A stretch of 64,000 nt of DNA from Litomosoides sigmodontis (GCA_963070105.1 OY718808.1:6921738-6985737); one strand, 5' to 3'; counted from the first letter of the stretch, positions 1 through 13,700 are shown. Made by a program: numbers and translations. The notes: generated from the sequence alone by a model not told the origin.

Positions 1-859
1 AGATGCTTGCACAGCTTAGCTTTGCTAGCTAACAGATGCCGTTGTTCGACTCTCCCAAGTCATTTCTATTCCTTTTGCGGCATTTTATGATTTAACAAAG
101 ACACTGCGCTTAATTCACTAGTGAAAGTTGCGGTCATAGAGCGAAGTAAAGGTCAGCATCGGAGGTGTTACCTATGAGTGATAATGAACTTTGTCCTTTT
201 TGTTTACAAACAAGTGCAATTAAATTTCTGCTTTCTTAAAAAAACACACACACACACACAAGTATCTGAGAAGAAATGTTTGTAAAATATTCAATAATTA
301 CAAAATTCACAAAAAAAAGCAAGAAGAGAGAACAAAGAAGAAAAATCCGATCAAATCAAAATTTTCATTCTCAGCAACTTTTAACGGTATCTGTTAGTAA
401 CCTAAAAACACTCGGGAAACAAAATTTTGAATTACTTAATGTTATTGCAAAAAATTAATAAATGATATGTTATTTAATAAATTGTTAAAGTACGAGCTTG
501 CCGATAAGATTTCATAGTACGTAGGAAACTTTAAATTAAAATAAATTATGTGAGTTGAACACCACATCAAGCAATCATCAAATGACATGGATATTATTAA
601 TTTCATCCGCAATGAAATGATGTTGCTAACCATTTAGCAAGAAGAAGAGAATAGCTTACAAAAGCATATGGTAATAAAGAGAGAGAGAGAGAGAGGAGAG
701 AGAGGGAGAGAGAGGCGGCACCTGTTATTTTACACTTTTACCCCTTTCTTCGCTTCCTCTGAAGAAACACATGAAGTGAACTGAACAACATTTTCATGTT
801 TTTTTCTTCCCAACTTTTCCCGACCGACGAAAGGATTTCATTGCTATCTTTCGCTTCCA
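1..859. other. Non-coding stretch upstream of the first light-chain gene
   Basis: I see no supportable gene here. The short frames in it have no family likeness and no plausible splice partners. It holds an AC dinucleotide run (about 244-260) and a GA-rich run (about 679-715), both simple repeats. The promoter or trans-splice site of the light-chain gene at 860 presumably lies at the right end, but no element can be named. Confidence 0.5.
679..715. repeat. GA-rich simple repeat
   Basis: A purine run made mostly of GA with a few GGA steps. Similar GA-rich tracts occur at about 2157-2190, 10417-10475 and 13752-13784, so this is a recurrent low-complexity motif in the window. Confidence 0.9.
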
Positions 860-1794
860 ATGACTGTAAGTTTAAATTTTTGCTTGTAAATGAAGATTGC
901 CCGAATGTTTGCTAAAAATTGAAATAATTTATGCTACGAAACGTTCACCTTTATCTTTTCACATTAGCACTTACTTGAAGGATATTGGAGAAGAGATAGT
1001 TCTGTTGCCGTACAGTAATGGTATTAATGATAACGACGACGGCGATAACGAAAAAGCTAGGGAAGCGACGAGTACCGATCACGTGGTGAGGAGGAATGAG
1101 GGCGATGAACTGCGTGACCGTGAAGTGCCACTACCAGTACCGCCACAGCCTGTAGAAGCAGGAGAGCCAGGACAACCTGAGCAGCTGCCGGAATCTTCTC
1201 CTCATTATCCACAACCTTCATCAACACTACGAGCACCCGAAGCATTTCAGATTATTGCTACCGGCCTGAATCCGGAAATGCAACAGTACGCATCATCGCT
1301 TGCCAGTGAAGCTCTAACACAGTTAGTGTTGTTGTTTTTTGATAAAATTTAATCAATCAAATTAACTATTTCATCCATTCAAATGATTTCCTTCTGGTAA
1401 CGTGCAACTGCTAAAAAAATATTCCTCTCGTCATTTATCATTTCAGAATTAAAACAAAATATTTGTATTAAATGAAATATAATCGCTAAATTTATTCGAC
1501 TTCAAAAGGTAAGCGTAATTGGTAAATAACTGAGTTGCAACTGAGTACGTGGAGAAATGAAATGCGATTAGTTTCATCAGTAGTGCAATGACTGACTATT
1601 TCAGATTTCCCAACCACGTGATGGCAATTGCGCGTCACATTATGGTGAATTTTGAGGAGCGCTATGGACCACCGTGGGGTTGTACCGTAAGTGATGGACA
1701 ACTGGGATTCTCTCTACGTTACGATCGCGAGAATTACGCTTATTTCGCCTTATTGCAACACACCATCTTTCTCTACAAAGCATTAATTGCATGA
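860..1794 (+). CDS. LC8-like dynein light chain with long N-terminal extension (paralogue 1)
   Basis: Dynein light chains of the LC8 family are dimeric hub proteins that bind dynein intermediate chain and many short linear motifs. Exons supported: a large one ending at 1321 and 1605-1794. The junction splits a CAA codon and gives ALTQ-FPNHVMAIARHIM. Family marks are the helix with EMQQYASSLASEALTQ, then NFEERYGPPWGC in place of the usual YNPTWHC, the beta strands, and a C-terminal ALLQHTIFLYK. The start is uncertain. The best phase-consistent model is ATG-ACT at 860-865, donor GTAAGT, and an acceptor before 981, giving about 178 aa. That leaves roughly 90-100 residues of acidic and proline-rich sequence before the LC8 fold, where canonical LC8 is about 89 aa in total. 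A paralogue with the same intron position follows at 3013. Confidence 0.72.
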
Positions 1795-3012
1795 GCAAAA
1801 TGTTTTGCATTATTATGCAACGAACGATATCCGACAGGCGGTAATGCACGCTCTGACTGACTGATAAAGGAATATTTTTGAAAGTTTTAAAACTTTTTAA
1901 ATATTTAACAGAAACCATAAACTATCAGATTTGATTTGAATTCATCTGTTGTATTATAGACAGTAGATCGTGTCATATGCAACTGGAAAGTTTTAAAGAA
2001 ATTTGGCGTTTTATGTTCACCCTTTCTAGCACATTTTTCTCTTTCACTTTTGTATTAAAACATCAATTTTAGCTGGAAAATATTTAATCAAACCTTCCAA
2101 AGTTTCTTCGCTTGAACAGATTTTCAAACATTGAAATTGTCGCTAAAAAATAGGAAGAGAAAAAGAGAGGGAGGGAGAGAAAGAGAGGAAGATTCGTTGA
2201 TTTGTCCCACTTGTGAGGTTATCCACTTTTATGACTTCACACCATTAAATTGAAAAATTTTCCAGCTGTCATTACAAAATAACATTTGCAACTGTCATTA
2301 TCAGTGGTTCAATCATTGCTATCAGTAATTATCACCTGATTATTAAACGTATTGCAATTATTGCCACTTTACGCTTTAAAAATTAAACGCTTTCAATCTT
2401 TTGTGCTCCTTTTTTTGTGATTGTTCTTGACAAGATAATTTGAAAATTTGCTCAACATAATTTACACGTTTTATGAGCGTGAAGATGAAAGAAAAAATTA
2501 GCGCTTTTTGGAGCAAACTTCTCTTCACGGATATGATTGACCTTTATCGTTGCGCAGAAATTACTGTATGGTGCAATTGACCTCATCCTTTTTTTACTAG
2601 AATATTGAACATCACTTGTGCGCGTTCTTTTTTTTCATACTTTGAAGAATTTAAATTTAGAGTTGAAAAAAGGCTATCGAATGATTGAGAAAGGCAATGA
2701 AATTAGCATTCACACTTTCTCATAGCTCTTAAAATTCTTTCAATTTAAAAAACTTTTCAATTTATTCCTTCTAAATCAATTTAGAATTCTATATCTTATA
2801 AATTACTCCTAAATACGTTGTGATGTTAAGAAGCACTTTAATAGTTAGAAAATTCTTAACAACATTATTTCTTAGTATTATTAGACAGAAAATTTTTTCG
2901 TAGTTCCGTCGTTGTCTTGTACGAACGATCATTTTGAAAGTTTTTCAATTTTCAAAAAAGTCGATTTTTTTTTCAGAAATTGATTTAAGGCCAAATCCAA
3001 AAAGAAAATATT
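1795..3012. other. Spacer between the two light-chain paralogues
   Basis: About 1.2 kb of AT-rich DNA without a supportable gene. A T-rich acceptor-like site (TTTTTTTTCAG, near 2975) lies about 40 bases before the start codon of the next gene. It could be a trans-splice or 5' UTR acceptor, but that is inference only. Confidence 0.5.
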
Positions 3013-3746
3013 ATGTCGGATGCCCAAGCAATCAATGACCCAGACGCTAGCCAAGGTGTCGAAATTGGAAATGCTCAGATTATAGCGTCAGGTATGGATG
3101 CAGAAAAACAACGGTACGCAGTCCAATGCGGTAATGAAGCCGTTGCGCAGTTAGTTTACAATCATTGAATTTTGATTGAAATTGACGTAAAAAAATCAAA
3201 GGAATTAGTAATTAGCTAAGCAACAAAAAACATATATTTGTACTTACAGTGTTTGGAATATTTCAAAATTTTTGGCGCAATTTTTTGCAACCTTTTGAAA
3301 TTCACTTCAACTCGTCCGTTTTCACTTCACTTTTATTTTTGTAGCAAACGACATTTGCCTGTAAAGTACACGTAAATATGATTGAAAGAATTTGCAACTT
3401 TCATTGAAGTTGCTAGTTATTCACTTACACATCCATTACTTATCCTTCTCAAACGTTCGACACAAATCCTCATTAGCTCCTACCAACAACGATCTATTAT
3501 TCGTAAATTTTAAAGATTTTTGAAACAATATTTTTATGACATTTTTTTCCTTTTAGACATTCAAATCAAAATATGGCAATAGCTCAGTACATAATGTCGC
3601 ATTTTGAGGAAAAGTACGGCCCATCATGGCACTGTATTGTAAGTGACGGAAGTTTGGGATTTTTTGTAAGATACGATCCAACAGATCACATCTATTTCTC
3701 TTTGGAATCACTTACTGTATTTTTATTCAAACACATTAATAATTAA
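3013..3746 (+). CDS. LC8-like dynein light chain (paralogue 2)
   Basis: Two exons, 3013-3149 and 3557-3746, encode 108 aa. The intron begins GTTAGT and ends TTTTAG and splits a CAA codon exactly as in the upstream paralogue, so the two are a tandem duplication. The N-terminus is short (MSDAQAINDPDASQ). It is followed by IIASGMDAEKQRYAVQ, MAIAQYIMSHFEEKYGPSWH and CIVSDGSLGFFVRYD, and a final LTVFLFKHINN strand. The KYGPSWHCIV segment corresponds to the conserved KYNPTWHCIV of LC8. The role by family is a cargo- or partner-binding light chain of dynein and other complexes. It is clearly diverged from canonical LC8, so it may be a nematode-specific member rather than the conserved dlc-1 type. 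Confidence 0.85.
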
Positions 3747-4840
3747 AATTTCAATTTCATTTTCTACAATCCTTTTTCCGCCTATTATAGAACAAGATGA
3801 AATCGGTAGAAAATGTATTGCATTTTTTTAACGTTCAATAAATAATACATCGATTGGATTGCATAAAAAATATAGTTAAACTTCAATTTCAAATTTTATA
3901 TTTATTTACAAAGTATACATTTTTGCGAACAGAAATATAGGCAAACACTAAGTGTCAAGTTCATCCTCAATTTATAGCTCAACCACTACAGCTTTTCTGA
4001 GTGTCGTCTTCCAACAGTGTACCTTCTCTATTTTAAATTTAATTTACTTTTTTTTTCTTGTAATGACGAATAGAAGAATTGCTTTAATGCTAAATGTGAC
4101 AGAATTGAAAAATTTTTTGCCATAAAAAAATGTTCATAGAAAGGATAGAGGAGGAAAAGGAATTATTTCGAAATATTTTTAAAATTAACAAAATAACTCA
4201 TTTTAACATTAGCGAGCATATTTAGCATTTGAATTTTAAATCATTTAATTGCAATTTAATAATTTATTTAAGAGATGAAATTTCCGATTTATTACATCCT
4301 GCTTACTGGAGTATTTGAATTGTTTGCTCTGCTGATATTCGTTAAAAGATATGAATCATAATTTGTAATTGGACGATAGATCGGTTTCCAGATCGGCGAA
4401 TCGCATTTCATCATTTCTAAAGATACTTTCATTTCAACTGATGGAGGAAAACAAAATTGAGGAAAGTCGATATCGAAAAGAAATCTAATAAATGATTCAT
4501 TGAAATGTGTTTGACTTAAATCAATGAGAATCAAATATAAATGTGCGAATAAATAAAGCAATAACTTAGGATGTTAATTTCTAATTTTTAAATTTAAAAA
4601 TGCTTGCTTTGTCGTGTTGAACTGCTTGCTATAACTTGTGGAATAGAAGGAGTTGAATTAGATAAAATGCTTTGTGCTCGATGGGCGCTGAAGTGCAAAC
4701 ATTTGCTAATGAATTGTCGTTGGATCGTTTGCACTTTTATGTTAAATGAACGATTTGAAAGTGGCGGAACAGATTGGACGGAATGATTTCAAGCTCAAAA
4801 TGAAAAGCGAAGGAAAAAATTAATTGGAAAGAAAGAACGC
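3747..4840. other. Convergent intergenic region
   Basis: This lies between the 3' end of the second light-chain gene (+) and the 3' end of the FMRFamide-type receptor (-). An open frame on - at about 4441-4292 and another at about 4600-4800 could be C-terminal tail exons of the receptor. Neither joins in phase with its last recognised exon, so I leave them unassigned. Confidence 0.45.
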
Positions 4841-7702
4841 TTACAAGAAGACTTCTCTGTAACTTTTATTGAAGGCGTAATAGATGAGACAGTTAATGGA
4901 GGAGTTCAAAATCACTAGGAAGTTGCTTGCATCGGTGAAGAAATTTAGCAGCAAAGTGCTTGGCTCAAAAAATGTTTCAATCACATTTACTATCAAAGCC
5001 TGAAAATAAGAAATCGATTGTTCCATTCCTCGATTACACCACATCACCACGACAAGGATAGGTCATTTCTTGACTATCCCTCATTAATTACAATTTAATG
5101 TGAGCAGTAGTTAATTTGACAATTTGAAAATCTGACAACGCTCTCACAGTTATTGGTCAATCAGTGCTACACATTAATCTATGTTCAAAATTCTTGCTTT
5201 CTGTTTCAACAATTTATATGTTAATTTAGAAATTAATGATAGCAGCATAGGAGAGCGAATTCTTAAATAATCAAACGAAACTCACTGAAACAGCTTAGTC
5301 GATAGAATTTTTTGAGTTTTAGGACAATTAATTAATTTGAAATTGTAGTGAATTAAATTAAATTCAATAACACCATCGTTTAAAGCAATAAAGATCAACG
5401 AATTCGTACCAAAGTATTGCAGCATAAGAATAAAATAACGACCATAATCATCGTTATGCTGTTGTCCGATCCGGTCACTTCAACGCTTCCGTTAAGCACT
5501 CCTCGACCGGTCGACTGAAGCACCGTATCTTTCACGTGCTCCAGAGAATCTGCAATTAACAGGCCAAGAGAATATTTGGAGTATTTTCTCAAATGCAATG
5601 CACGAGATTTACCTGTTATAGCAAGTTGAAAGTCGTTATCTCTGGCGAGACTCGTTGAGTTCAACCGCGATGTGCTGCAATATTTCGATTCATCAAATTT
5701 TAATTCGAATGAACAAATTGATTCATATCATATCCAAGTAAAAGAGAAGGATTAGGGAAATTAAAATATTAAAAAAAAAATGAAAACAGCAACTGTTAAT
5801 AACAGAAGGAGAAGTGTGAAAGAGAGAAATAGCAATTTTCAAATATATGCTAATTTAGGTAAGGTTTGTTAGTGACATTCTTGTTGATATGATATTAATA
5901 TGTTTTGATAGCCTAGAAGATTTAGGCTGAACAAAAAAAAATTCTTTTTCTCAGTTTGTGATGGATTAGCAACAATTCGGATATGCAAGAAACGAGTTTA
6001 GGCAAACTCATATTCATAATAACTAGCAAATTAGGTAAACTGATATCAACACGTCGTGCATCGAATAGGTTAAAAACCCACCTAACAAATGTCTTTTTCG
6101 TTTAATTAATTAATTCTTAATGATAAGTGTTAAATAAGCTGAGCAACCGCAAAAATTTAAAAATCAATTTTATTAACTGAAATCACTGATTTAACAAAAC
6201 TATCCGGAAAAGCGGTGAAAACTTACGACGATTGTTGCACAACAATAATGACATTTAAAACGGTTAGAAACAGGAAAGGAAGTAAGGTCATGAACACCAT
6301 GTACATATACACGTTATATACCGTATTTATTGCAAAAAATAAGGAGGTCGGACAAATTTCGATTATGAATTCCTGAAATTTAAATACTCAAAAATATTTT
6401 GGAAATGACCGGTGCGAATATTATTTCATCATATATATGCATATAAATATATGTACAGCGACAGAATCAAATGGAGATTATTTTAAATTTTTTGAAATTG
6501 AAAGAATACATATGTTGAAATTTTGTTGTTTTTAAATTCCGTCACTGAAATTTCGAAAATATTCCAATCCCATGAGCAATTCCCAAATTCCTTATGGCTA
6601 GTCAGCAGCAGTCGGCTGGTATTTTATTCAATCTACCAACTGACATCAATTAATGCAGAGTGACAACTTTTAAGTTTTTTTTTCTTAGAGCTAGCAAGTT
6701 TTCCTGCAACTCCCATCTTACACTATCTGATCTGCTAGGATCGGACTTATCTAAGCTGAAGGAAAAACGACCTTTGAAGCATCATGCAAGCACTTCCTCA
6801 ACTTGAACTGTGAAAAACGTAATGAATTATAGATGATGGAAAATACAGTTATACACGTGTTTATTTTGCAGGCACGCCGAACTGTGCAATATCTTACGCT
6901 TAATGCTTTCCAACGTACCTTAAACATTTAATTTAAATGGTCAAATTAATAACAGTAATTTTATTACAATATTTTTCAATTGGATTTTCACGCTACTACC
7001 GTAAGTATCATACATACACTTGTGACGTCTCGCATTACCTAGCGTTATAGATGTGTTTTCTCACGTTTTACCGTAATGTAATGACTCTTTCAACGTTAAT
7101 TTTCTTACTATATTTTCTATAAATAGCTAACATTAATATAGCAATCGATAGCAGCTGCAACAGTAAAATATACGCTGCATGTTTGCGCCATGTATCCAAA
7201 AGGCAACGCATAGACAATCGTGTACGGTGCACGTGATAATTCCGGAATATAAGTCCTGAACAGAGAATCATCGAATCAGAATTTTCCACTATGTGCAAAC
7301 TAGCATAATTTTCTTCTAACTGAAAATGCCACTTCAAAGAGAGAGATTCGAGTGTGAATTCATATCGTTACTGATAGTGGTTCTGAAAAAAAAGCGAAAA
7401 GCGGAAAACTCACCTGGCGGAATCGATCCAGAAGATGAAGAGACCCGTTATAACAACTAAACAATCACTGCACGCAAGAAATAACAAATAAGTGTTGGAT
7501 GAAGTACGCATCCTGCGAAACAACACATATTATTTCAATAGTTTCATAAAATTCAACTGTTCAATTAAATTTTAATTTTAATTTCATCCACAAATTCATC
7601 ACTAACCTTTCACGAGAATAAACAAAAATATTAACAATATTTGACACAACGCCAAAAACTGAAATTGATGGCAATAAGATAATCACTGCTATATAATTAA
7701 AC
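4841..7702 (-). CDS. FMRFamide-receptor-type neuropeptide GPCR (5' end not found)
   Basis: This is a class A receptor of the FMRFamide receptor-like family: seven membrane segments at the cell surface that couple neuropeptides to G proteins. Exons on -, all phase-consistent: 7607-7702 (TM1, FGVVSNIVNIFVYSRER), 7414-7512 (TM2, NTYLLFLACSDCLVV), 7132-7255 (TM3), 6772-6918 (second loop RYCTVRRACK and TM4), 6227-6372 (EICPTSLFFAINTVYN and TM5), 5613-5674 and 5410-5549 (third loop, then ITMIMVVILFLCCNTL as TM6), and 4845-4999 (TM7, NFLVILNSSINCLIYY, then FNKSYRE). TM7 has NSSINCLIY where many class A receptors have NPxxY, which is usual for this family. Reading through the last donor-like site gives a stop at 4841-4843. 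The start and N-terminal extracellular exon must lie above 7702. Confidence 0.85.
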
Positions 7703-10700
7703 CTAAAAATTATTTTGAAATAATAGAAGGATTAAGTGGTAGGTGGAGAAAAGTATTAACCAGTAATACTATAAATTCCCTGATGAATTTGATTACGCAC
7801 CAACGAAAGGGAATTTATTTTAAAAAAACTGAAAACTAAATTAGAATTAAGAAGATTCATAGATAAGTTGAATTTGATCGATTTCAAATTAAGTGTGCTT
7901 TTTTTTTTAAACGAATTTATTTAATTGGAAAAAAGTGCAACAACAAATGACAGGTATCTACCATTCATACGCTGGCGAGTAATCAAAGTGTTGCAAATCG
8001 GAACAGATACATTCGGTATCATTTACATCTTCTCCAAGAATCATTTCAGCTCCGGAAGTTCTGGAATTTTTCGAAAAACTTTCAGATTACCAAATGCTAA
8101 AGTTTATTAGCGTTGGAGGGATTTCAGTTCACTAATGGGCCAAGAAGGATGGCGGAGAAGCGAAATGCGAAGAAGGTGTGATGAAATGAAACAAAAAAAA
8201 TAGGGATGAGAAAAGGAAGGGGCAAATGAAATGAGATAGTTAAATGAGGTAGCCATCATTGCATTGACAGGTTAATTAATGAAAATTGATAAGTTTGTTT
8301 TCCCTGCCCACTCTGCTCATCGAAGGAAAACCTATTTGTATTCAATCTAACTGAGCTAATTCTCTTTCATTAAATTGTTTTCATTTCACCGACAAAGCTA
8401 ATAACCATTTTTAATTGCAAAAAGACGAGTGAAATAAAGGAAGCGCACCTTTTAAAATTGAATTTTTCGCTTTTTTTTCTTTTCTTTTCATTTTCAAATG
8501 ACAGAATTTTCCGACTACAATAGAAATTAGCCATACGTATTGTAAACAAAAAAATTAAAAAAAAATTTCTGTTTAAATTTTAAGATAAATGAAAAATTAA
8601 TAACATCTGATAATTTTATGGATAATAGTTTCTCGTCGCTTCCGCTCGCTTCCTTCTAATTTACTTAGGAATTCATTTAAAAGCATCAAATCGATTTCAT
8701 CTAAAGATACTATATATGTATTCTAATCGAAATCATCATACGCTTCGATGATCTCATTTTCTTGTTTAAATTTATATTAGCAAAATATTAATGTGTCACA
8801 TCATTCACACTGTTACTACTTGTTCAAATGAATTTCATTTTGAGTAAAAAAAAAATGTTAGAAAATAAATTATAAAACTACCAGTAGCAATCGATCACTG
8901 TAATAGGATTAAGTGACCAGTAACACTTAGTGTGAATTTCTGCTTCTTACGTAACGTTGCACAATTGACCTACCTGTTGCACGCTGAATTTCAGGGACGA
9001 AAAAGAACGTGTTGGTAGTGGGAAAGGAGAAGGCTTCACTGCTTGGCCTTCCAAACACGTAACGTGAAAAGCGATAGGAAAACAAAGAGAAAAATGATGA
9101 AATAATAGATTTGTCAACTGCGCTTCAACTACGCGAACTCTGTCATCGACGTTTCAGCTTCCTTTCGTTGCAGCTTTGAAGCCTATCACTCTTCCTTATC
9201 TTTTACTTTAGCACCTTTCATCGAAGTGGCTACGCGAACGTAGTCATTCATCCTCCTAATTAATTTATCTCTCATTTGTAACTCATGCCAGTGGAGGTAA
9301 GGATCAAACAAAATTATCGATCGCTACCAAAATTTCACCCATCCCATCATATTATGTTTAATTTATATTCTGAAATGTTGATGGTTCAAAAATGTTGACA
9401 ACTTCGTTAAAATTATTTTAAAGCACAACTTGATCATTTCACCAAAAAAAAAATTTCAGAAAATTTTTTAAATGATTAAAACTAGACAAATTTTGGTACT
9501 GATCGTGGAGGGACGGAATTTTACAAAGTTATTTGATTTTCCTCCTGAATTTCTCAGTTTTGCATATTCTTACTCTCACGCGCACTTGTTATAGCTAGCT
9601 AATTTCTTGGTGACCTCTGCGTGATCTGTCTTTCCTCTTCTTTTTCCTAAGGATTTTCCGACGATTGTACGAGCAGAAATTAGTCGACACATCGCTTAAA
9701 TTAAAAATTTCAAGCAAAAAAATCTAATCTAATTGGGTGGGACAACAGTGAACAGAATAGCTTGTCGGGCTCTTTTTTGTTTTAATTCAAAGATTTGGTT
9801 TTGCGAGGGAAAAAATGCTTTTCAATAGAGCAAAGTATAGCTATAATTTATTAATTAGTTAGTAAAGAAGTCTAATTTGAACTATTTGTCAATATATACG
9901 TTAATTTTATTGGTAATTAATTAATTAACTTTTACATTTGTTGAATAAACAATGTGCTTATTAGGTTTAAAAAAAAGGCCTACAAAAAAAGCTTTAAAAA
10001 AATTTGCAAAAAAAAAGAAAAAACAATTAAAGTTTATTCGATAAACGAAACAGAACATGTTTGGGCGCAGATTCAACCGATATTTCAGGATAACTTTTGA
10101 CTATTACTAAAAATGTTGATGATTTCAGGTGAAAGGTGAGAATTTCAGATGCTCTTGCGTCCTCCTTTGCTACAAGCAATTATCCGCTTAGCTCTGAGAA
10201 GCGAAAATTTCCCGCATTAATTTTCCGTTGTAAAATGTTGAAATGCAAGTGTATTCGCCTCCCGTCGTCAGCGAAATTGATTTATTTTTAATTCACTTTT
10301 AACTGATTCCCATGAGCTTCTGCAATTTGTAAGCGTTGGGGTTCGCCTTAGCGCAAGTTGTAAAATCAATTGTGGGTAATGCTTTATATTTTCCTACAAA
10401 TTTGAATCTCTTCGAGAAAGGAAGAGAGAGAAAGGGGGAGAGAGAAAGAGAAAGAGAGAGAAATGATAAAAAAAGAGAAAATTTTGGATATTTTTAGTTT
10501 GTAAAGTAATGCTAATGTCTTCCCCATTGCTGCAAAGCTAATTGAGAAGTTGGAATAAATCAAAGGAATTGATTTTTAAAACAGACAATCCTACTTCGAG
10601 TTAGCAAAAATTGGTCCTTTTCAGTTGTTGTTGTTGTTTGGTTTATTTTTGCCAAGTTAAACTGAATTATATTTTTAGAAAAAAATAATTCTAAACTTTG

Positions 10701-13700
10701 TAACAAAAGAGGAATTGAACAACCAAACAGCCAAATACTTATTTCGTTACTCAGCTGTTCTAATTCCGCTTTCATTAGAAATTATTACTTTGAATTTCTA
10801 AAAGCTTTAAGCAAATAAACAATCTGACCAATCAGTAATTTTCACTAAATCATTTAAATCTAATAGTGACCTTTGGTGCCGCTCATTATTTAATGACAAC
10901 GTTCCTAATAAAGTTCAAAAGACACATAAAAAATGAAACTTTGATTGATAATATCTGACGAGAAATGTCCATTGAGTTCCATTTTAAAAAATAAAATTGA
11001 AACATTAAGAGCAACAGGTAATTCAATAATAAACAATTTTTTACAGTTCAAAAATTTCAAACAAGCATATCTCAAATGATTAAAAAACGCGTCCACATTT
11101 TCATCTCCCATCACGTTAAATGAATTTAAGCTATCATTAATTACCATCAATCGTTACGGCATTAAATTTAATTTACCCTCTTCTATTCAACCGTATTTCT
11201 CGAAATTCATTTTTCATACCTAATACTTTCATGAATGAAAGGTGAATGAAACGACTTAAATGTCAGTTAATTTTAAATTCGGGTAATTTGAATTACAGAC
11301 AACTAAATTTGCCATTTGAAAAGAAAGGGAAAAAAGTATAATTTAATTGATTTTAAAACAATTATGGCTAGTTGGCTCATTAGTCGTGGACTTTTTACAT
11401 CAACGATTTGAACGTCATGGAGAAGATCGATCGGAAACATACGATCTCTCATTATGTTCAGAGAGTAATTCATCTCAGTATTAAAATAGGAAAGTGTTTG
11501 CAGGAAATTTACTTCTCTTACGTCTGAGATCTGAAGACGGTCAACAAAGGATAGGTCGTGGGATTCATTTCAGGATGCTTTTCAATCAAATGAAAAATGA
11601 GGTCATTTCATGTCGTACTATTTTGCTCAATTGGCTTTGTGAGTGAGTGAGTGAGTGGAGTGTGTGTGTGTGTGTGTGTGTGTGTGCGACCTAACGTGTA
11701 ATTCAATTATTCAATTTCAGTAAGCGGAAATATTTCACGTTCACTGTGACGGTGCTAATGCCAAGTAAAACTTTACCTTCGAGTCAGGCGGTATTTAAAA
11801 GTGTTAAAAAATAAACAAAGACGTTTTGAAAAGAACGTATTGTTCAATTTAACTGAAACATTGAAATTTATTTCGGCGGCACTTTCATCATCGCTACATG
11901 AGATTTCGTTATCCTCAGAAAGCTAAGCTGGCTAACTGCAGCACTGTACGATCGTCAACGGTCACTTCAATTGAAAATGGCTCAAATAGAAAAATATAGT
12001 CAAAATTAAAATTTCATAAGAAAAGGGATGAAATTTGAGGCAGTTGTCGTGGAGTTTTTCCACTGCAGCATTGTTGACTGGACCGAAGGAAGGCCCAGAC
12101 CGATTTTAATATCGTTGTTTGGAAAATTCCGCAGAGATATTTACAATCATAGACTTATGGCTAGAAGCCAGCTGATCGATTAACTTTTATTTCTCATTTA
12201 TTCGTCTTTATTACACATACACTTCCTCGTATTTTTAAAACTTTTGAAAAATTTCAAAAAGTGATTTTAACTTAGTGGTTAGCAAAGGATTTAACGGAAT
12301 TTATTTTATATCAACGAAAAAGTGAAATTAGCTAGTGTAAGAAGAGCTCTTTCTTCTTCCTCTTTATTTTTTGTCCTTTTTTAAATCACTTCAACCACCC
12401 AATTATATAGAAGTTTGCCGTCAGTGGAATGGATGCAATGATTTCTAAAGCGGAAAGAAGAGACCAGAGAAGTGATAAATATTTCAGCAAAATTAAATAT
12501 TTATGATCAAACATTCTCTGATGAGTAATTTCAAACGGAAATTTTGAAATAGACGAAAGATAGAAAATTCAACATTTCATCAAAACAGAAAAGAATGATT
12601 TGTTAGACATACAATACATCTACACACACACACACACACAAGCCCACACACATTTGCGTAAGTATTAGATGAATGAATAGTGGGAAAATATGAATGTTTT
12701 AAGTTAACTTTTAAACAATTACTTATTACTTATAAATTAAACAAAAAATGGTTTTAAAAGAATTTTAAAAAAAATGTGAGAAAATAGTCACTGCCTTCTC
12801 AGATGGAGGATATCTTAGAAATGTCAAATTTTATGGAAGCACAGTGATCGCATTTCACAGCTTAATGAAATGTGCGAGAGATTTCAGATTTTCGGAGGTA
12901 TGACTGTTGCTGATATCTGAGAGTGGAATAATGATAAGGATGGATGATAGCAGAGATATGATTTATTAGAGAGAGCAAATTTAGAACGGTTTCATCTCAA
13001 CGAATACATCCCTATAATTTTACCGAAGGAATGAGAAGCCTTCAGGCGTTCGTTGTTCGCATCGGTCAGTCTATGTGAAATTATCCCTTTTGCTACGTTT
13101 TTTTTTGTGCGTTAAGCGAAAGTAATTTAATATAAAATTAACTGACTGAAATTTTTAAAATTCTTGCTATTTTGAAAAATAACTTTACTAGCGAAATTCA
13201 AATGCATTAATTGGTAGGAAAAATGGAAACAGAAATTATTATTGATGGATGGATTTATTGTTGGAGTGAATTAGCGCTACAAAACATTTTTTATTCTGTC
13301 AACTTTTTTTATCACTTTTTTTATTAAATAAAATTAAAAAAACCTTTTTTTTTAATTTTAATTTTGTCAAATTTATCAGATGCGAAATGCAAAAATGCGT
13401 TGCATTTGACTTTAAGAAGTCTTAAAAGTGCGGAAAAGATTTGAGTGGAAAAGAAGAAGTATTAAAAAATTTAAAGATGCATTTGCAAATCTACAAAAGG
13501 TGCAAACTTCTTTGGATGCGCTGAAAAGCCGTGAAAAGCAATCGGAAGGTCTAAGGACATTCCGCTTTTTCTCTGTTCATTTTGTTGAAATTGAAAAGTA
13601 CTGACTGCAATAAAGCAACAACATCCTGACTTTCACGGCATTCTCGTTCATCAATTAAAGCATTTCAGTAATTTTGAGAATTTCATTTCAGCTTTCAGCC

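Noticed and set aside
1057..1245. 62-codon frame on - opposite the light-chain extension
   Set aside because: It mirrors a repetitive, GC-richer coding exon on +, and nothing supports expression.
7068..7337. 89-codon open frame on - overlapping TM3 of the FMRFamide-type receptor
   Set aside because: It is a different frame of the real exon. The shifted frame gives the conserved TM3 sequence and joins neighbours in phase.
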